Part shown: positions 7,581-14,785 of the stretch, piece by piece
Layout: the number at the start of each line of letters is the position of its first letter
How positions within the stretch are numbered: position 1 is the first letter of the stretch
Assembly: GCA_037384065.1 (NCBI GenBank)
Contig: JARROJ010000064.1
Span: 1 to 21,805 of the forward strand
From: JABDPF01 sp037384065
Lineage (GTDB): Bacteria > Pseudomonadota > Gammaproteobacteria > Xanthomonadales > SZUA-36
Direction: 5' to 3'
Length of the DNA: 21,805 nt
The notes under the pieces: generated by a model
Database searches by the model: none
Seen by the model: the letters and a program-made list of their open reading frames with translations, nothing else
What the model was told of the DNA's origin: nothing
Translations under genes and position numbers: made by a program

Positions 7581-8702
7581 ATGCTGAATGCGCTCGACAA
7601 GAATCCGTCCCGGCTGTTCTGGGTGTTACACCTGGGCGGCTGGCTCGCCTGGGGGCTGCTCGCCAAGTACGCGTACACGGTGATTACGCTGGACGAGGTG
7701 CCGCCGAGGTACTTCGCGTACGTGATGCTGATCACCGCAGTGGGCGCCGCGATCACGCTGGTGTTGCGCTATCTGTACCGTTTTGCGTGGAACTGGCCGC
7801 TCTGGGCGCGTCTTGCGGCGTTCCTCGGCGGCACCGGCGCCGCCGGTTTTGCCTGGCTGGAGGTGCGCGGTTTCTTCTACGCACGCTGGTTCGAGAGCGC
7901 GGCGGACATGGCGGCCTGGTATGAGGAAATGGGCGACGCCGCCGAGATTTACTGGAAGATGACCTACATGGAATCGATCACGATCGCCTGGATCGTGATG
8001 GTCGCCTGGAGCGCCCTGTATTTCGGCATCAAGTACTACCGCGTCTTCCAGGAGGTGCAGAAGAGCGCCCTGCGTTCGGCCGCGATGGCCCACGAGGCGC
8101 AGCTCAAGATGCTGCGCTACCAGCTCAACCCGCACTTCCTGTTCAATACGCTGAACGCGATTTCGACGCTGATCCTCGAGCGCGAAACCGAGGACGCCAA
8201 CCGCATGGTGACGCGCCTGTCGAGCTTTCTGCGCCATTCGCTGGACAACGATCCGATGAAAATGGTGACGCTGGAACAGGAAATGGCCGCGCTGCAACTG
8301 TATCTCGACATCGAAAAAGTCCGTTTCGAGGAGCGGCTCAACCTGGAACGGGACATCGAGGACGCGGCGCAGCATGCGCTGGTGCCCAGCCTGTTGCTGC
8401 AGCCGCTCATCGAGAACGCCATAAAGTACGGGATCGCCCGTGCCGAAGACGGCGGCACGCTGCGGATCGCGGCGCGGGTCTTCGCCGGCGACCTGCTGCT
8501 GCAGCTCAGCGACGACGGGCCGGGCGTCGAACTCGTCGACGGCGAAATCCCCGGGGCCACGGGCGTCGGCCTGCGCAATACCCGTGAGCGGCTGGCGGAA
8601 CTGTACGGGGCGCGCCACGCCTTTCGCCTGAGCCCCACCGAGCCGCACGGGCTGACGATCGATATCCGTGTCCCCTACGAGACGAAATCGCCCCCGACCT
8701 GA
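7581..8702 (+). CDS. Sensor histidine kinase, LytS/AlgZ type (His_kinase PF06580-like)
   Basis: This membrane sensor kinase has 373 residues. Four hydrophobic helices (about 12-30, 44-64, 74-93 and 134-152) make up the sensor region, followed by a short coiled coil (about 155-175). The H-box is QLNPHFLFNTLNAIS, with the probable phospho-accepting His185. The ATP-binding part has an N-box QPLIENAIKYG (274-284), a G1 box DDGPGV (311-316) and GVGLRNTRERL (328-338). This is the layout of the LytS/AlgZ/YehU class, which usually phosphorylates a LytTR-domain regulator. No such regulator is encoded within the window, so it looks like an orphan. ATG 7581 has no clear ribosome-binding site and sits just after TAGAAT, so a leaderless or nearly leaderless transcript is possible. 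Confidence 0.9.
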   Translation: MLNALDKNPSRLFWVLHLGGWLAWGLLAKYAYTVITLDEVPPRYFAYVMLITAVGAAITLVLRYLYRFAWNWPLWARLAAFLGGTGAAGFAWLEVRGFFYARWFESAADMAAWYEEMGDAAEIYWKMTYMESITIAWIVMVAWSALYFGIKYYRVFQEVQKSALRSAAMAHEAQLKMLRYQLNPHFLFNTLNAISTLILERETEDANRMVTRLSSFLRHSLDNDPMKMVTLEQEMAALQLYLDIEKVRFEERLNLERDIEDAAQHALVPSLLLQPLIENAIKYGIARAEDGGTLRIAARVFAGDLLLQLSDDGPGVELVDGEIPGATGVGLRNTRERLAELYGARHAFRLSPTEPHGLTIDIRVPYETKSPPT

Positions 8703-8709
8703 ACCCTTC

Positions 8710-8738
8710 TTGAAATCAGCGGGTCAATCTTCCAAACT
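8710..8738 (+). promoter_or_regulatory. Weak candidate promoter for the aldolase gene
   Basis: TTGAAA (8710-8715) is followed after 17 bases by CAAACT (8733-8738). Only the -35 is convincing. The leader it would produce contains a hairpin with seven-base arms CCGGCGC (8758-8764) and GCGCCGG (8769-8775) around the loop CGAC. Confidence 0.3.
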
Positions 8739-8819
8739 GGGAGATCGGATTTTCGTGCCGGCGCCGACGCGCCGGTGTCTCTGAACACCATCCAGATCGA
8801 CACGAGGAACGCCAAACCC

Positions 8820-9894
8820 ATGTCCGAAAAAACACTCAAGCCCGGCGTCGTTACCGGCGACGGCTACAAGACACTCGTCGAAGCCGCCAAGCAGGGCGGT
8901 TACGCTCTGCCGGCCGTCAACGTGGTCGGCACCAACAGCATCAACGCCGTGATGGAAGCCGCCGCCAAGGCGAAATCCGACATCATCATCCAGTTGTCCA
9001 ACAGCGGCGGCGCGTTCTACGCCGGCGCGGGCATGGCCGACAGTTTCAAGGCCAAGGTGCTGGGCAGCGTCGCGGCGGCGCAGCACGCACATCTTCTGGC
9101 GGAACATTACGGGGTCTGCGTCGCGATGCACACGGACCATGCCAACCGCTCGCTGATTCCCTGGATCGAGGCCCTGCTGGATGAGGGCGAGAAGTACTTC
9201 GAGCAGCACGGCAAACCGCTGTTCAGTTCGCACATGCTCGACCTGTCGGCCGATCCGATCGACTTCAACCTGAGCGAGTCCGCGCGCATCCTCGAGCGGA
9301 TGGCCAAAATCGGCATGTCGCTGGAAATCGAGCTCGGCGTCACCGGCGGTGAAGAAGACGGCATCGGCAGCGAATTCGACGAGGCCGCGGACAACGCCCA
9401 CCTGTACACGCAGCCGGAGGACGTGCTGCGCGCCTACGACCTGCTGGCGCCGATCGGTCATTTTTCGGTCGCCGCGTCGTTCGGCAACGTGCACGGCGTT
9501 TACAAGCCCGGCAACGTGAAGCTGCGGCCGGAAATCCTGAAGAATTCCCAGGAACTGGTGCAGAAAACCCACGGCACGGGCCACAACCCGCTGCACCTGG
9601 TTTTCCACGGCGGTTCCGGTTCCGAGAAGGCCAAGATCGAGGAAGCGGTCCGCTACGGCGTGTTCAAGATGAACATCGATACCGACACGCAGTTCGCGTT
9701 TTCCCGGCCGGTTGGCGAGTTCGTCAACGCCAATCCCAAGGCGTTCCGGTACCAGGTCGATCCCGATGACGGGACGCCGTACAAGAAGTTCTACGATCCG
9801 CGCAAGTACCTGCGCGCCGGCGAGCAGGGCGTCGTCGAGCGCCTGCAGGAGGCCTGCCAGGACCTCGGTTCGAAAGTCCATCGCGGCGGCCTGA
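8820..9894 (+). CDS. fbaA: Fructose-bisphosphate aldolase, class II (FbaA type), with an apparent frameshift at the C-terminus
   Basis: This zinc-dependent glycolytic/gluconeogenic enzyme interconverts fructose 1,6-bisphosphate with dihydroxyacetone phosphate and glyceraldehyde 3-phosphate. The ATG at 8820 follows GAGGAAC. Residues matching the E. coli enzyme are Asp106 and His107 in HTDHA, Glu171 in EIELG, Glu179 in TGGEEDG, His225 in FGNVHGVYKPGN, His263 in VFHGGSGS, and Asn285 in MNIDTDTQ. Up to Lys352 (codon at 9873) the reading frame is normal. As written the frame then runs to 10106, through a terminator and over the opposite gene, with unrelated residues. Skipping one base in the AAA at 9873-9875 gives SKSIAAA and a stop at 9892-9894, for a 357-residue protein (E. 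coli has 359). I therefore take 9894 as the intended end. It appears monocistronic. Confidence 0.9.
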
Positions 9895-9911
9895 CCGCGA
9901 GGCGCGTACTG

Positions 9912-9948
9912 AAAAAAAGCCGGGGCCGCGCGCGGCCCCGGCTTTTTT
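9912..9948. terminator. Bidirectional rho-independent terminator
   Basis: The arms GCCGGGGCCGCG (9919-9930) and CGCGGCCCCGGC (9931-9942) are perfectly complementary over 12 bases. Seven A residues precede them and six T residues follow, so the hairpin with a U-tract forms in both directions. It lies between the aldolase gene and the convergent gene at 9992-10372 and serves both. Confidence 0.93.
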
Positions 9949-9991
9949 CGTGCGGTCAAGCGACCTGCGCTCTGCGCACGGTGTTTTCCGA

Positions 9992-10372
9992 TCAGTGCCG
10001 TTTTGACTCGTACAGGCGGTTTTCGGTGCAATCCATCAACTCGTTGAAGGCGCTCTCGATGGCTTCGCCTTCGTCGGAATCCTCGGCGGCCTTGACCTTG
10101 GCGTAGGTCGCCATGTCCGGGTACGAATCGGCGAAACCGAAGATCGTGAGATCGCCCACGAGGGTCTGCAGGCTGTAGCTGTTGACCTCGTCGCTGCCCG
10201 CAACCTTGCGGGTCATGGCCAGCCAGCGCTTGTTGACGGCCTGCACTTCTTCCATCGTCTTGCCGTCCTTCAGCGTGCATTTCCACATTTCGACGATGGC
10301 CGTGTCGTGGTTGTCGGCCAGGGCCCAGCCGGGTGCGAGCAGGAACAGGGTGAACAGTACGAGCTTTCTCAT
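9992..10372 (-). CDS. Secreted hypothetical protein, 126 residues
   Basis: The product begins MRKLVLFTLFLLAPGWALAD, a clear signal peptide with probable cleavage after ALA, so it should be periplasmic or secreted. The mature part of about 106 residues includes AIVEMWKCTLKDGKTMEEVQ and YSLQTLVGDLTIFGFADSY. The arrangement of an EMWK-type strand, a helix with ...VQAVNKRWL and a second strand pair resembles the small ferredoxin-like (dimeric alpha-beta barrel/NIPSNAP) folds, but this is only an impression. Two cysteines (in KCTLK and MDCTEN) could form a disulfide. ATG 10372 is preceded by GAGGAG at seven bases. It is divergent from metA; on the reverse strand TATACT (10432-10427) is a plausible -10. 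Confidence 0.8.
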   Translation of the reverse strand: MRKLVLFTLFLLAPGWALADNHDTAIVEMWKCTLKDGKTMEEVQAVNKRWLAMTRKVAGSDEVNSYSLQTLVGDLTIFGFADSYPDMATYAKVKAAEDSDEGEAIESAFNELMDCTENRLYESKRH

Positions 10373-10402
10373 GTATGCGTCTCCTCAATAGAATTGGAAT
10401 GA

Positions 10403-10418
10403 CGCCCGGTAGCGGGCG
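10403..10418. promoter_or_regulatory. Inverted repeat in the metA divergent intergenic region
   Basis: CGCCCG (10403-10408) and CGGGCG (10413-10418) flank the loop GTAG. It lies in the 102-base region between the secreted-protein gene and metA, upstream of the -10-like elements of both. It could be an operator or a hairpin in the reverse transcript leader; the sequence does not decide. Confidence 0.25.
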
Positions 10419-10463
10419 ACCTATGCAGTATAGGCAAGATAGTGAAACCTGCCCGGTCAGGGT

Positions 10464-10469
10464 TAGAAT
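10464..10469 (+). promoter_or_regulatory. TAGAAT -10-like element before metA
   Basis: TAGAAT sits five bases before the ATG at 10475. This implies a transcript that begins at or within a few bases of the start codon unless an upstream promoter is used. No convincing -35 or Shine-Dalgarno is present. Confidence 0.4.
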
Positions 10470-10474
10470 CACGT

Positions 10475-11542
10475 ATGCCTATCGTCCAGCATTCCCGATT
10501 GCCGACCTTCGAGCGATTGCGCGATTCCGGTCACGAGGTGCTGACGCTCGAGCGGGCCGTGCACCAGGATATCCGCGAACTCCACATCGGTTTCCTCAAC
10601 ATGATGCCGGACGCGGCGCTCGAGGCGACCGAACGCCAGTTCATCCGCCTGGTCGGCGGCTGCAATCGCATCGCGCAGTTCTTCGTGTATCCGTTTTCGC
10701 TCGATGGCCTGCCGCGGTCGGCCGCGACCCGGGAGTACATCGCGCGCTATTACAGCCGTTTCGACGAACTGCGCGACTCCGGCCTGGACGCCCTGATCAT
10801 CACCGGCGCCAACGTGGCCAGCCCGAAGCTCGAGGACGAGCCGTTCTGGGAGCCGCTGATGGACGTGGTCGAATGGGCGCGTAACAACGTGGCCTCGACC
10901 CTCTGCTCCTGCCTGGCCACGCACGCCGTGCTCAAGCGGTTCTACGACATCGACCGCCGTCCGTTGCCGGAAAAACGCTGGGGTGTCTACGATCATCGCG
11001 TTTGCTGGTCCGGGCATCCGCTGCTGGCCGGTATCAACACGCGTTTCGACGTGCCGCACTCGCGGTTCAACGACATTTCGCGCGCCCAGCTGGAGGACGC
11101 CGGGCTGCACGTGCTGGTCGAGAGCGCCGAGGGCGGCGTGCACATGGCGGTGAGCCGGGATCATTTCCGCGCGATCTTTCTGCAGGGGCACCCCGAGTAC
11201 GACATCAACAGCCTGCTCAAGGAATACAAACGCGAAGTGTTCCGGTACCTGAACGGCGAATTGCCGCAGCCACCGCGCTTTCCCGAGCATTACTTTTCAC
11301 CGGCCGCGCAGGCGACGGCCGAGCGTTTCATCGAACGGGCCGAACGCGCGCTGCGCAACGATGAGCCGCTGCCGCCCTTCATCGAGGACGCCGTGGCCGA
11401 TCAGCTCGACAATACCTGGGGCGACACCGCGCGCGCGATCGTCAGCAACTGGCTCGGCCTGGTCTACCAGCTCACCAACCTCGACCGCCGGCGACAGTAT
11501 ATGGACGGCGTCGACCGCGCCGATCCGCTGGGGATGAAATGA
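10475..11542 (+). CDS. metA: Homoserine O-acyltransferase, MetA family (probable O-succinyltransferase)
   Basis: This enzyme activates L-homoserine by transferring an acyl group from its CoA ester, the first committed step of methionine synthesis. From ATG 10475 it has 355 residues. It carries LHIGFLNMMPDAALEATERQ, the oxyanion-region ALIITGANVA, the nucleophile Cys146 in STLCSCLATHAV, PHSRFND, and the catalytic His239/Glu241 pair in FLQGHPEYD. E. coli MetA is 309 residues; this one has a longer C-terminal tail. The position that sets acyl specificity in MetA (Gly111 succinyl in E. coli, Glu111 acetyl in Bacillus) aligns with Ala115, so succinyl is favoured but not certain. ATG at 10475 was preferred to the in-frame ATG at 10442, which precedes the -10-like TAGAAT. 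It lies upstream of metY with a 67-base gap. Confidence 0.88.
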   Translation: MPIVQHSRLPTFERLRDSGHEVLTLERAVHQDIRELHIGFLNMMPDAALEATERQFIRLVGGCNRIAQFFVYPFSLDGLPRSAATREYIARYYSRFDELRDSGLDALIITGANVASPKLEDEPFWEPLMDVVEWARNNVASTLCSCLATHAVLKRFYDIDRRPLPEKRWGVYDHRVCWSGHPLLAGINTRFDVPHSRFNDISRAQLEDAGLHVLVESAEGGVHMAVSRDHFRAIFLQGHPEYDINSLLKEYKREVFRYLNGELPQPPRFPEHYFSPAAQATAERFIERAERALRNDEPLPPFIEDAVADQLDNTWGDTARAIVSNWLGLVYQLTNLDRRRQYMDGVDRADPLGMK

Positions 11543-11609
11543 CCCGCTGGCGGCTACCCGGCGTGGCGCCCGTCGTCCCGCCGAACGACATCACGCTCAA
11601 GGAGTTCAC

Positions 11610-12884
11610 ATGAAGGACCAGACCCTGGCCATCCACGCCGGCTTCAAGGCCGATCCCACGACGAAGGCCGTCGCCGTCCCGATCTATCAGACCGTCGCCT
11701 ACGAGTTCGACAACGCCCAGCACGGCGCGGACCTGTTCAACCTCGAGGTGCCGGGCAACATCTACACGCGCATCATGAATCCGACCACGGATGTGCTGGA
11801 AAAGCGCTGCGCGGCGCTCGAGGGCGGCGTTGCCGGACTCGGCCTCAGCGCGGGCAGCGCGGCGATCAACTACGCCGTGCTGAACATCGCCGAGGCCGGC
11901 AACAACATCGTCAGCGTGCCCCTGCTGTACGGCGGCACCTGGACGCTGTTCAGGCACATGTTGCCGCGGCAGGGCATCGAGGTGCGTTTCGCGGACAGCG
12001 ACCGCCCGGAGGACCTCGCCGCGCTGATCGACGACAAGACGACAGCCGTGTTCTGCGAATCGATCGGTAATCCGGCCGGCAACATCGTGGACCTCGAAGC
12101 GCTGGCCGACATGGCGCACGATCACGGCGTGCCGCTGATCGTCGACAACACGGTGGCGACGCCCGCGCTGATCAAGCCGATCGACTGGGGCGCCGACGTC
12201 GTGGTCTCCTCGCTCACCAAGTACATGGCCGGCCACGGGAATGCGCTGGGCGGCATGATCGTGGACGGCGGCGAGTTTCCCTGGCAGACGTATCCCGAAA
12301 AATTCCATATGCTGAACACGCCGGAAGCGTCCTACCACGGCGTCGTCTACACCGACGCCTTCGGCGCCGCCGCGTACGCCGGCCGCGCGCGCACGGTGGC
12401 CCTGCGCAACACCGGCGCCGCCCTCAGCCCGATGAACGCTTTCCTGATCCTGCAGGGTCTGCAGACCCTGCCGTTGCGGATGGAACGGCACTGCGACAAC
12501 GCCCTGGCGGTCGCCCGCTACCTCGCCGAGCATCCGCGGGTCGCCTGGGTACGTTTCGCCGGCCTGCCGGATTCGCCGTACTACGACCTGGCGCAGAAAT
12601 ACACGAACGGGCGTCCGTCCGCGCTGCTGACGTTCGGAATCCGCGGCGGCTTCGAGGCCGGCGTCCGGTTCTACGATGCGCTGAAGCTGTTCCTGCGGCT
12701 GGTCAATATCGGTGACACCAAATCGCTGGCCGCGCATCCGGCCTCGACCACCCACCGGCAGTTGTCCGCCGCCGAACTGGAGACGGCGGGGGTGACGCCG
12801 GACATGATCCGGCTGTGCATCGGCATCGAGGACATCGAGGATATCCTGCAGGACCTGGACCAGGCGCTCGATGCCGCTTGCTGA
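11610..12884 (+). CDS. metY: O-acetylhomoserine/O-succinylhomoserine sulfhydrylase (PLP enzyme)
   Basis: This cytoplasmic enzyme of the Cys/Met-metabolism PLP family replaces the acyl group of O-acylhomoserine with sulfide to give homocysteine. It has 424 residues. Family motifs are YTRIMNPTTDVLE (52-64) with the phosphate-contacting Tyr52/Arg54, the PLP-stacking Tyr107 in LLYGGT, Asp179 in IVDNT, and the Schiff-base Lys204 in VVSSLTKYMAGHGNALGG. The loop between the NLEVPGNIYTR start and the AGSAAINYAV helix, and the 420-residue length, fit MetY rather than the shorter MetB or MetZ. The ATG at 11610 has AAGGAG at 11599-11604. Positioned after metA, it completes direct sulfhydrylation without cystathionine. 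Whether it prefers acetyl or succinyl esters cannot be read here. Confidence 0.9.
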   Translation: MKDQTLAIHAGFKADPTTKAVAVPIYQTVAYEFDNAQHGADLFNLEVPGNIYTRIMNPTTDVLEKRCAALEGGVAGLGLSAGSAAINYAVLNIAEAGNNIVSVPLLYGGTWTLFRHMLPRQGIEVRFADSDRPEDLAALIDDKTTAVFCESIGNPAGNIVDLEALADMAHDHGVPLIVDNTVATPALIKPIDWGADVVVSSLTKYMAGHGNALGGMIVDGGEFPWQTYPEKFHMLNTPEASYHGVVYTDAFGAAAYAGRARTVALRNTGAALSPMNAFLILQGLQTLPLRMERHCDNALAVARYLAEHPRVAWVRFAGLPDSPYYDLAQKYTNGRPSALLTFGIRGGFEAGVRFYDALKLFLRLVNIGDTKSLAAHPASTTHRQLSAAELETAGVTPDMIRLCIGIEDIEDILQDLDQALDAAC

Positions 12885-13509
12885 ACGTCATCCGCTCTAC
12901 TATTTTCACGGCTTCGCCTCGGCCATTCCGCGTGATTTTGCCGACAGCCCGAAAATCACCGAAGTGGCGGCCTGGGCCGGGCGCCGCGGGCGGGATTTCC
13001 GGCCGCGGAACATCGATTATCGGAAAGCCCCGGCGCACGCCCGGACCCTTCTGGACGAGGTCGACGGCAGCGTGCGGGACGTCGTGTTCTGCGGCGCCTC
13101 GATGGGCGGCTGGTTCGCGCGGATCATGCAACTGCTGCTGGCGCGCGAGCGGCCCGGGCTGCCGATCGCGGCGGTGGTTTTCAACCCGGCCTTCAACCTG
13201 GCCGAATTCAGCCACCTGCTCGAGGGCCCGCAGCTGAATTACGTCACGCAGCAGTCGTTCGATTGGACCCCGACGCACAGCAGCCGGCTGGTCGAACTCG
13301 AGACCGCTGTCGAGTACCGGGCGGATCTGCCGTTCTGGGTTTACGTGGACCGGGACGACGAGGTCATCGACAGCGCCCTGAGCGAACGCTTTCACCGGGA
13401 CTTCGCGCGGCTTCGGGTTTTCGACGGCGGCAGCCACACTTTCGAACACACGCGGGAGGCGCTGAAGGATTTCGATGACGCTTGCTGGCCACCGCCCTCC
13501 CAGTGCTAG
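12871..13509 (+). CDS. YqiA/YcfP-like alpha/beta-hydrolase (probable esterase)
   Basis: The protein has 212 residues and starts PLAERHPLYYFHGFASAIP. HGF near the start is the usual oxyanion-hole motif of this family. The nucleophile elbow is GASMGG with Ser77, the acid is probably an Asp in YVDRDDEVID (160-167), and the base is His189 in DGGSHTFEH, giving a full catalytic triad. YqiA and YcfP of E. coli (about 180-195 residues) are small esterases with unclear natural substrates. The ATG overlaps the end of metY by 14 bases, so translation is probably coupled. A link to methionine metabolism is only implied by position. Its TAG stop is also part of the TAGAAT element before the bactofilin gene. 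Confidence 0.83.
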   Translation: MPLAERHPLYYFHGFASAIPRDFADSPKITEVAAWAGRRGRDFRPRNIDYRKAPAHARTLLDEVDGSVRDVVFCGASMGGWFARIMQLLLARERPGLPIAAVVFNPAFNLAEFSHLLEGPQLNYVTQQSFDWTPTHSSRLVELETAVEYRADLPFWVYVDRDDEVIDSALSERFHRDFARLRVFDGGSHTFEHTREALKDFDDACWPPPSQC

Positions 13510-13512
13510 AAT
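13482..13512 (+). promoter_or_regulatory. Candidate promoter of the bactofilin-exporter cluster
   Basis: TTGCTG (13482-13487) and TAGAAT (13507-13512) are separated by 19 bases, longer than ideal. The site lies in the last codons of the esterase gene. It would start transcription near 13519, 28 bases before the bactofilin ATG, leaving room for the AGGAAG site at about 13532-13537. Confidence 0.42.
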
Positions 13513-13546
13513 GACGACCCCCTTTGGCGACAGGAAGTCTACGACT

Positions 13547-14131
13547 ATGGCGATGTTCGATAAGCAGAAGAGCAGCAAACAGCCTCCCGAGCGCGAGGCG
13601 AAACCCGAAATGGCCCGGCCGGCCCAGGAATCACCGGCCCCGACGGCCGGCAGCGCTACCGGCAGCGCGCCGCGGGTTGCGATGATCGGCCAGGGCATCA
13701 GCGTCACGGGTGACGTGGCGGCGAAGTCCGATCTCAAGGTGGAGGGCCGAATCGAAGGGCGCTCGGTAACCAGTTCGCACGACGTCGAAGTGGCTGAATC
13801 GGGCATTATCAAGGCCAGCATTTCCGCGCGCGTGATCAAGATCGCGGGCGCCGTGGCCGGCGATATCACCGGCAGCGAGAAAGTGCTGATCACCAAGAGC
13901 GGTCGGGTCCAGGGCAACATCGTCGCGCCACGCGTGCAACTCGACGACGGCGCTTTGTTCCGCGGCAGCATCGACATGAATCCGGCCGAGCCCGCGAACG
14001 CCAAGAAAGCCGAACCTGCGAAGGCCGCCTCGGAAAACGGCTCCAAGCCGGGAACGGGACCGGCCCCGTCAAACAAGCCGGCGGCCGGGGGCGCGAACAA
14101 AGAGCCCGGCCTGAACCTGAAGAGCGGCTGA
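13547..14131 (+). CDS. Bactofilin (polymer-forming cytoskeletal protein)
   Basis: Bactofilins polymerise without nucleotides into filaments, often membrane-associated, and position envelope-modifying enzymes. With ATG 13547 the protein has 194 residues. It has a disordered Pro/Ala/Lys N-terminal tail (about 1-43), the DUF583 beta-helix core (about 44-145) built of short repeats with glycine turns (GQGISVTGDVAAKSDLKVEG, VEVAESGIIKASISARVIKI, SEKVLITKSGRVQGNI), and a C-terminal tail rich in Pro, Ala, Lys and Gly. AGGAAG lies upstream at a workable distance. An in-frame ATG at 13511 would add twelve residues but overlaps the -10 element. It leads a tight run of six genes that continues into a methyltransferase-like protein and an ABC exporter. 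Confidence 0.9.
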   Translation: MAMFDKQKSSKQPPEREAKPEMARPAQESPAPTAGSATGSAPRVAMIGQGISVTGDVAAKSDLKVEGRIEGRSVTSSHDVEVAESGIIKASISARVIKIAGAVAGDITGSEKVLITKSGRVQGNIVAPRVQLDDGALFRGSIDMNPAEPANAKKAEPAKAASENGSKPGTGPAPSNKPAAGGANKEPGLNLKSG

Positions 14132-14152
14132 CGCCGCCCGGAGGGCCGCGGC

Positions 14153-14785
14153 ATGTCCATGGCGGCGCGAACGACCGCTGCCCCGGCAGCGCGGCAGCCG
14201 ACGAAGCTCCTGGCCGACCTGTTTCGGCAGGTCGCGCCGGGCAAGCGCCTCGTCGTACTGGAGATCGGAACGGCGCTGCCGGAGACGGTGGATTTCTTCG
14301 CCGATTATCGCTGCCGCCTGCACTTTGTCGATCTGTACAACGAGAAATTTCTGCGCGAAGATCGCGACACGCTCGATGACGACGCATTGCGCGACGCGTT
14401 CGAGGAACGGCTGTCGTTCCGGGAAGGCAGTCGCATCGACCTGTGCCTGTTGTGGGACTTTCTGACCTTTCTCGACGACCGCGCCCTGCGCGCCTTCAAT
14501 GAGGCGCTGAAACCCTGGCTGCATCCCGGCACCCGGGCGCACGGTTTCGGCGTGCACCACCTGGCCATCCGGCTCGAAAACGTTCAATTCGGGATCGTCG
14601 ACACCGAGACCCTGAGTGTGCGGCCGCGCGCCAGCGAACCGATGACCTACCACCCGCATTCGCAGATTGAGATGGCGGACCTGTTCGATGGCTTCGCCTT
14701 TGAACGCGGCCTGCTGTTGCCCAACGGCAAGCTCGAAATGCTGCTTCGGTCGCGCAACAAGGCCGGTTCCGGAGCGGAACGATGA
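14153..14785 (+). CDS. Methyltransferase-fold protein with atypical SAM motif, function unknown
   Basis: The protein has 210 residues, with GGAGG about ten bases before ATG 14153. The segment RLVVLEIGTALPETVDFF (about 32-49) followed by CRLHFVDLYNEKFL (54-67) matches the first two strands of a class I SAM-dependent methyltransferase, with Asp60 where the ribose-binding acid is expected. IDLCLLWDFLTFLDDRALRAF resembles the strand and helix after the SAM pocket. The usual GxGxG loop is replaced by EIGTALPET, so SAM binding is uncertain and it may be a non-catalytic relative. No signal peptide or membrane helix is seen. It lies 21 bases after bactofilin, and its stop overlaps the next start as ATGA, so it belongs to the same transcript. 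Confidence 0.72.
   Translation: MSMAARTTAAPAARQPTKLLADLFRQVAPGKRLVVLEIGTALPETVDFFADYRCRLHFVDLYNEKFLREDRDTLDDDALRDAFEERLSFREGSRIDLCLLWDFLTFLDDRALRAFNEALKPWLHPGTRAHGFGVHHLAIRLENVQFGIVDTETLSVRPRASEPMTYHPHSQIEMADLFDGFAFERGLLLPNGKLEMLLRSRNKAGSGAER

Noticed and set aside
9895..10106. C-terminal extension of the aldolase
   Set aside because: It runs through a perfect terminator and over the opposite gene. A one-base shift gives a normal family-length C-terminus, so the extension is taken as an artefact or mutation.
8724..10472. A 582-residue reverse frame across the aldolase and the secreted protein
   Set aside because: It is antisense to a well-conserved aldolase and out of frame with the signal-peptide gene at 9992-10372.
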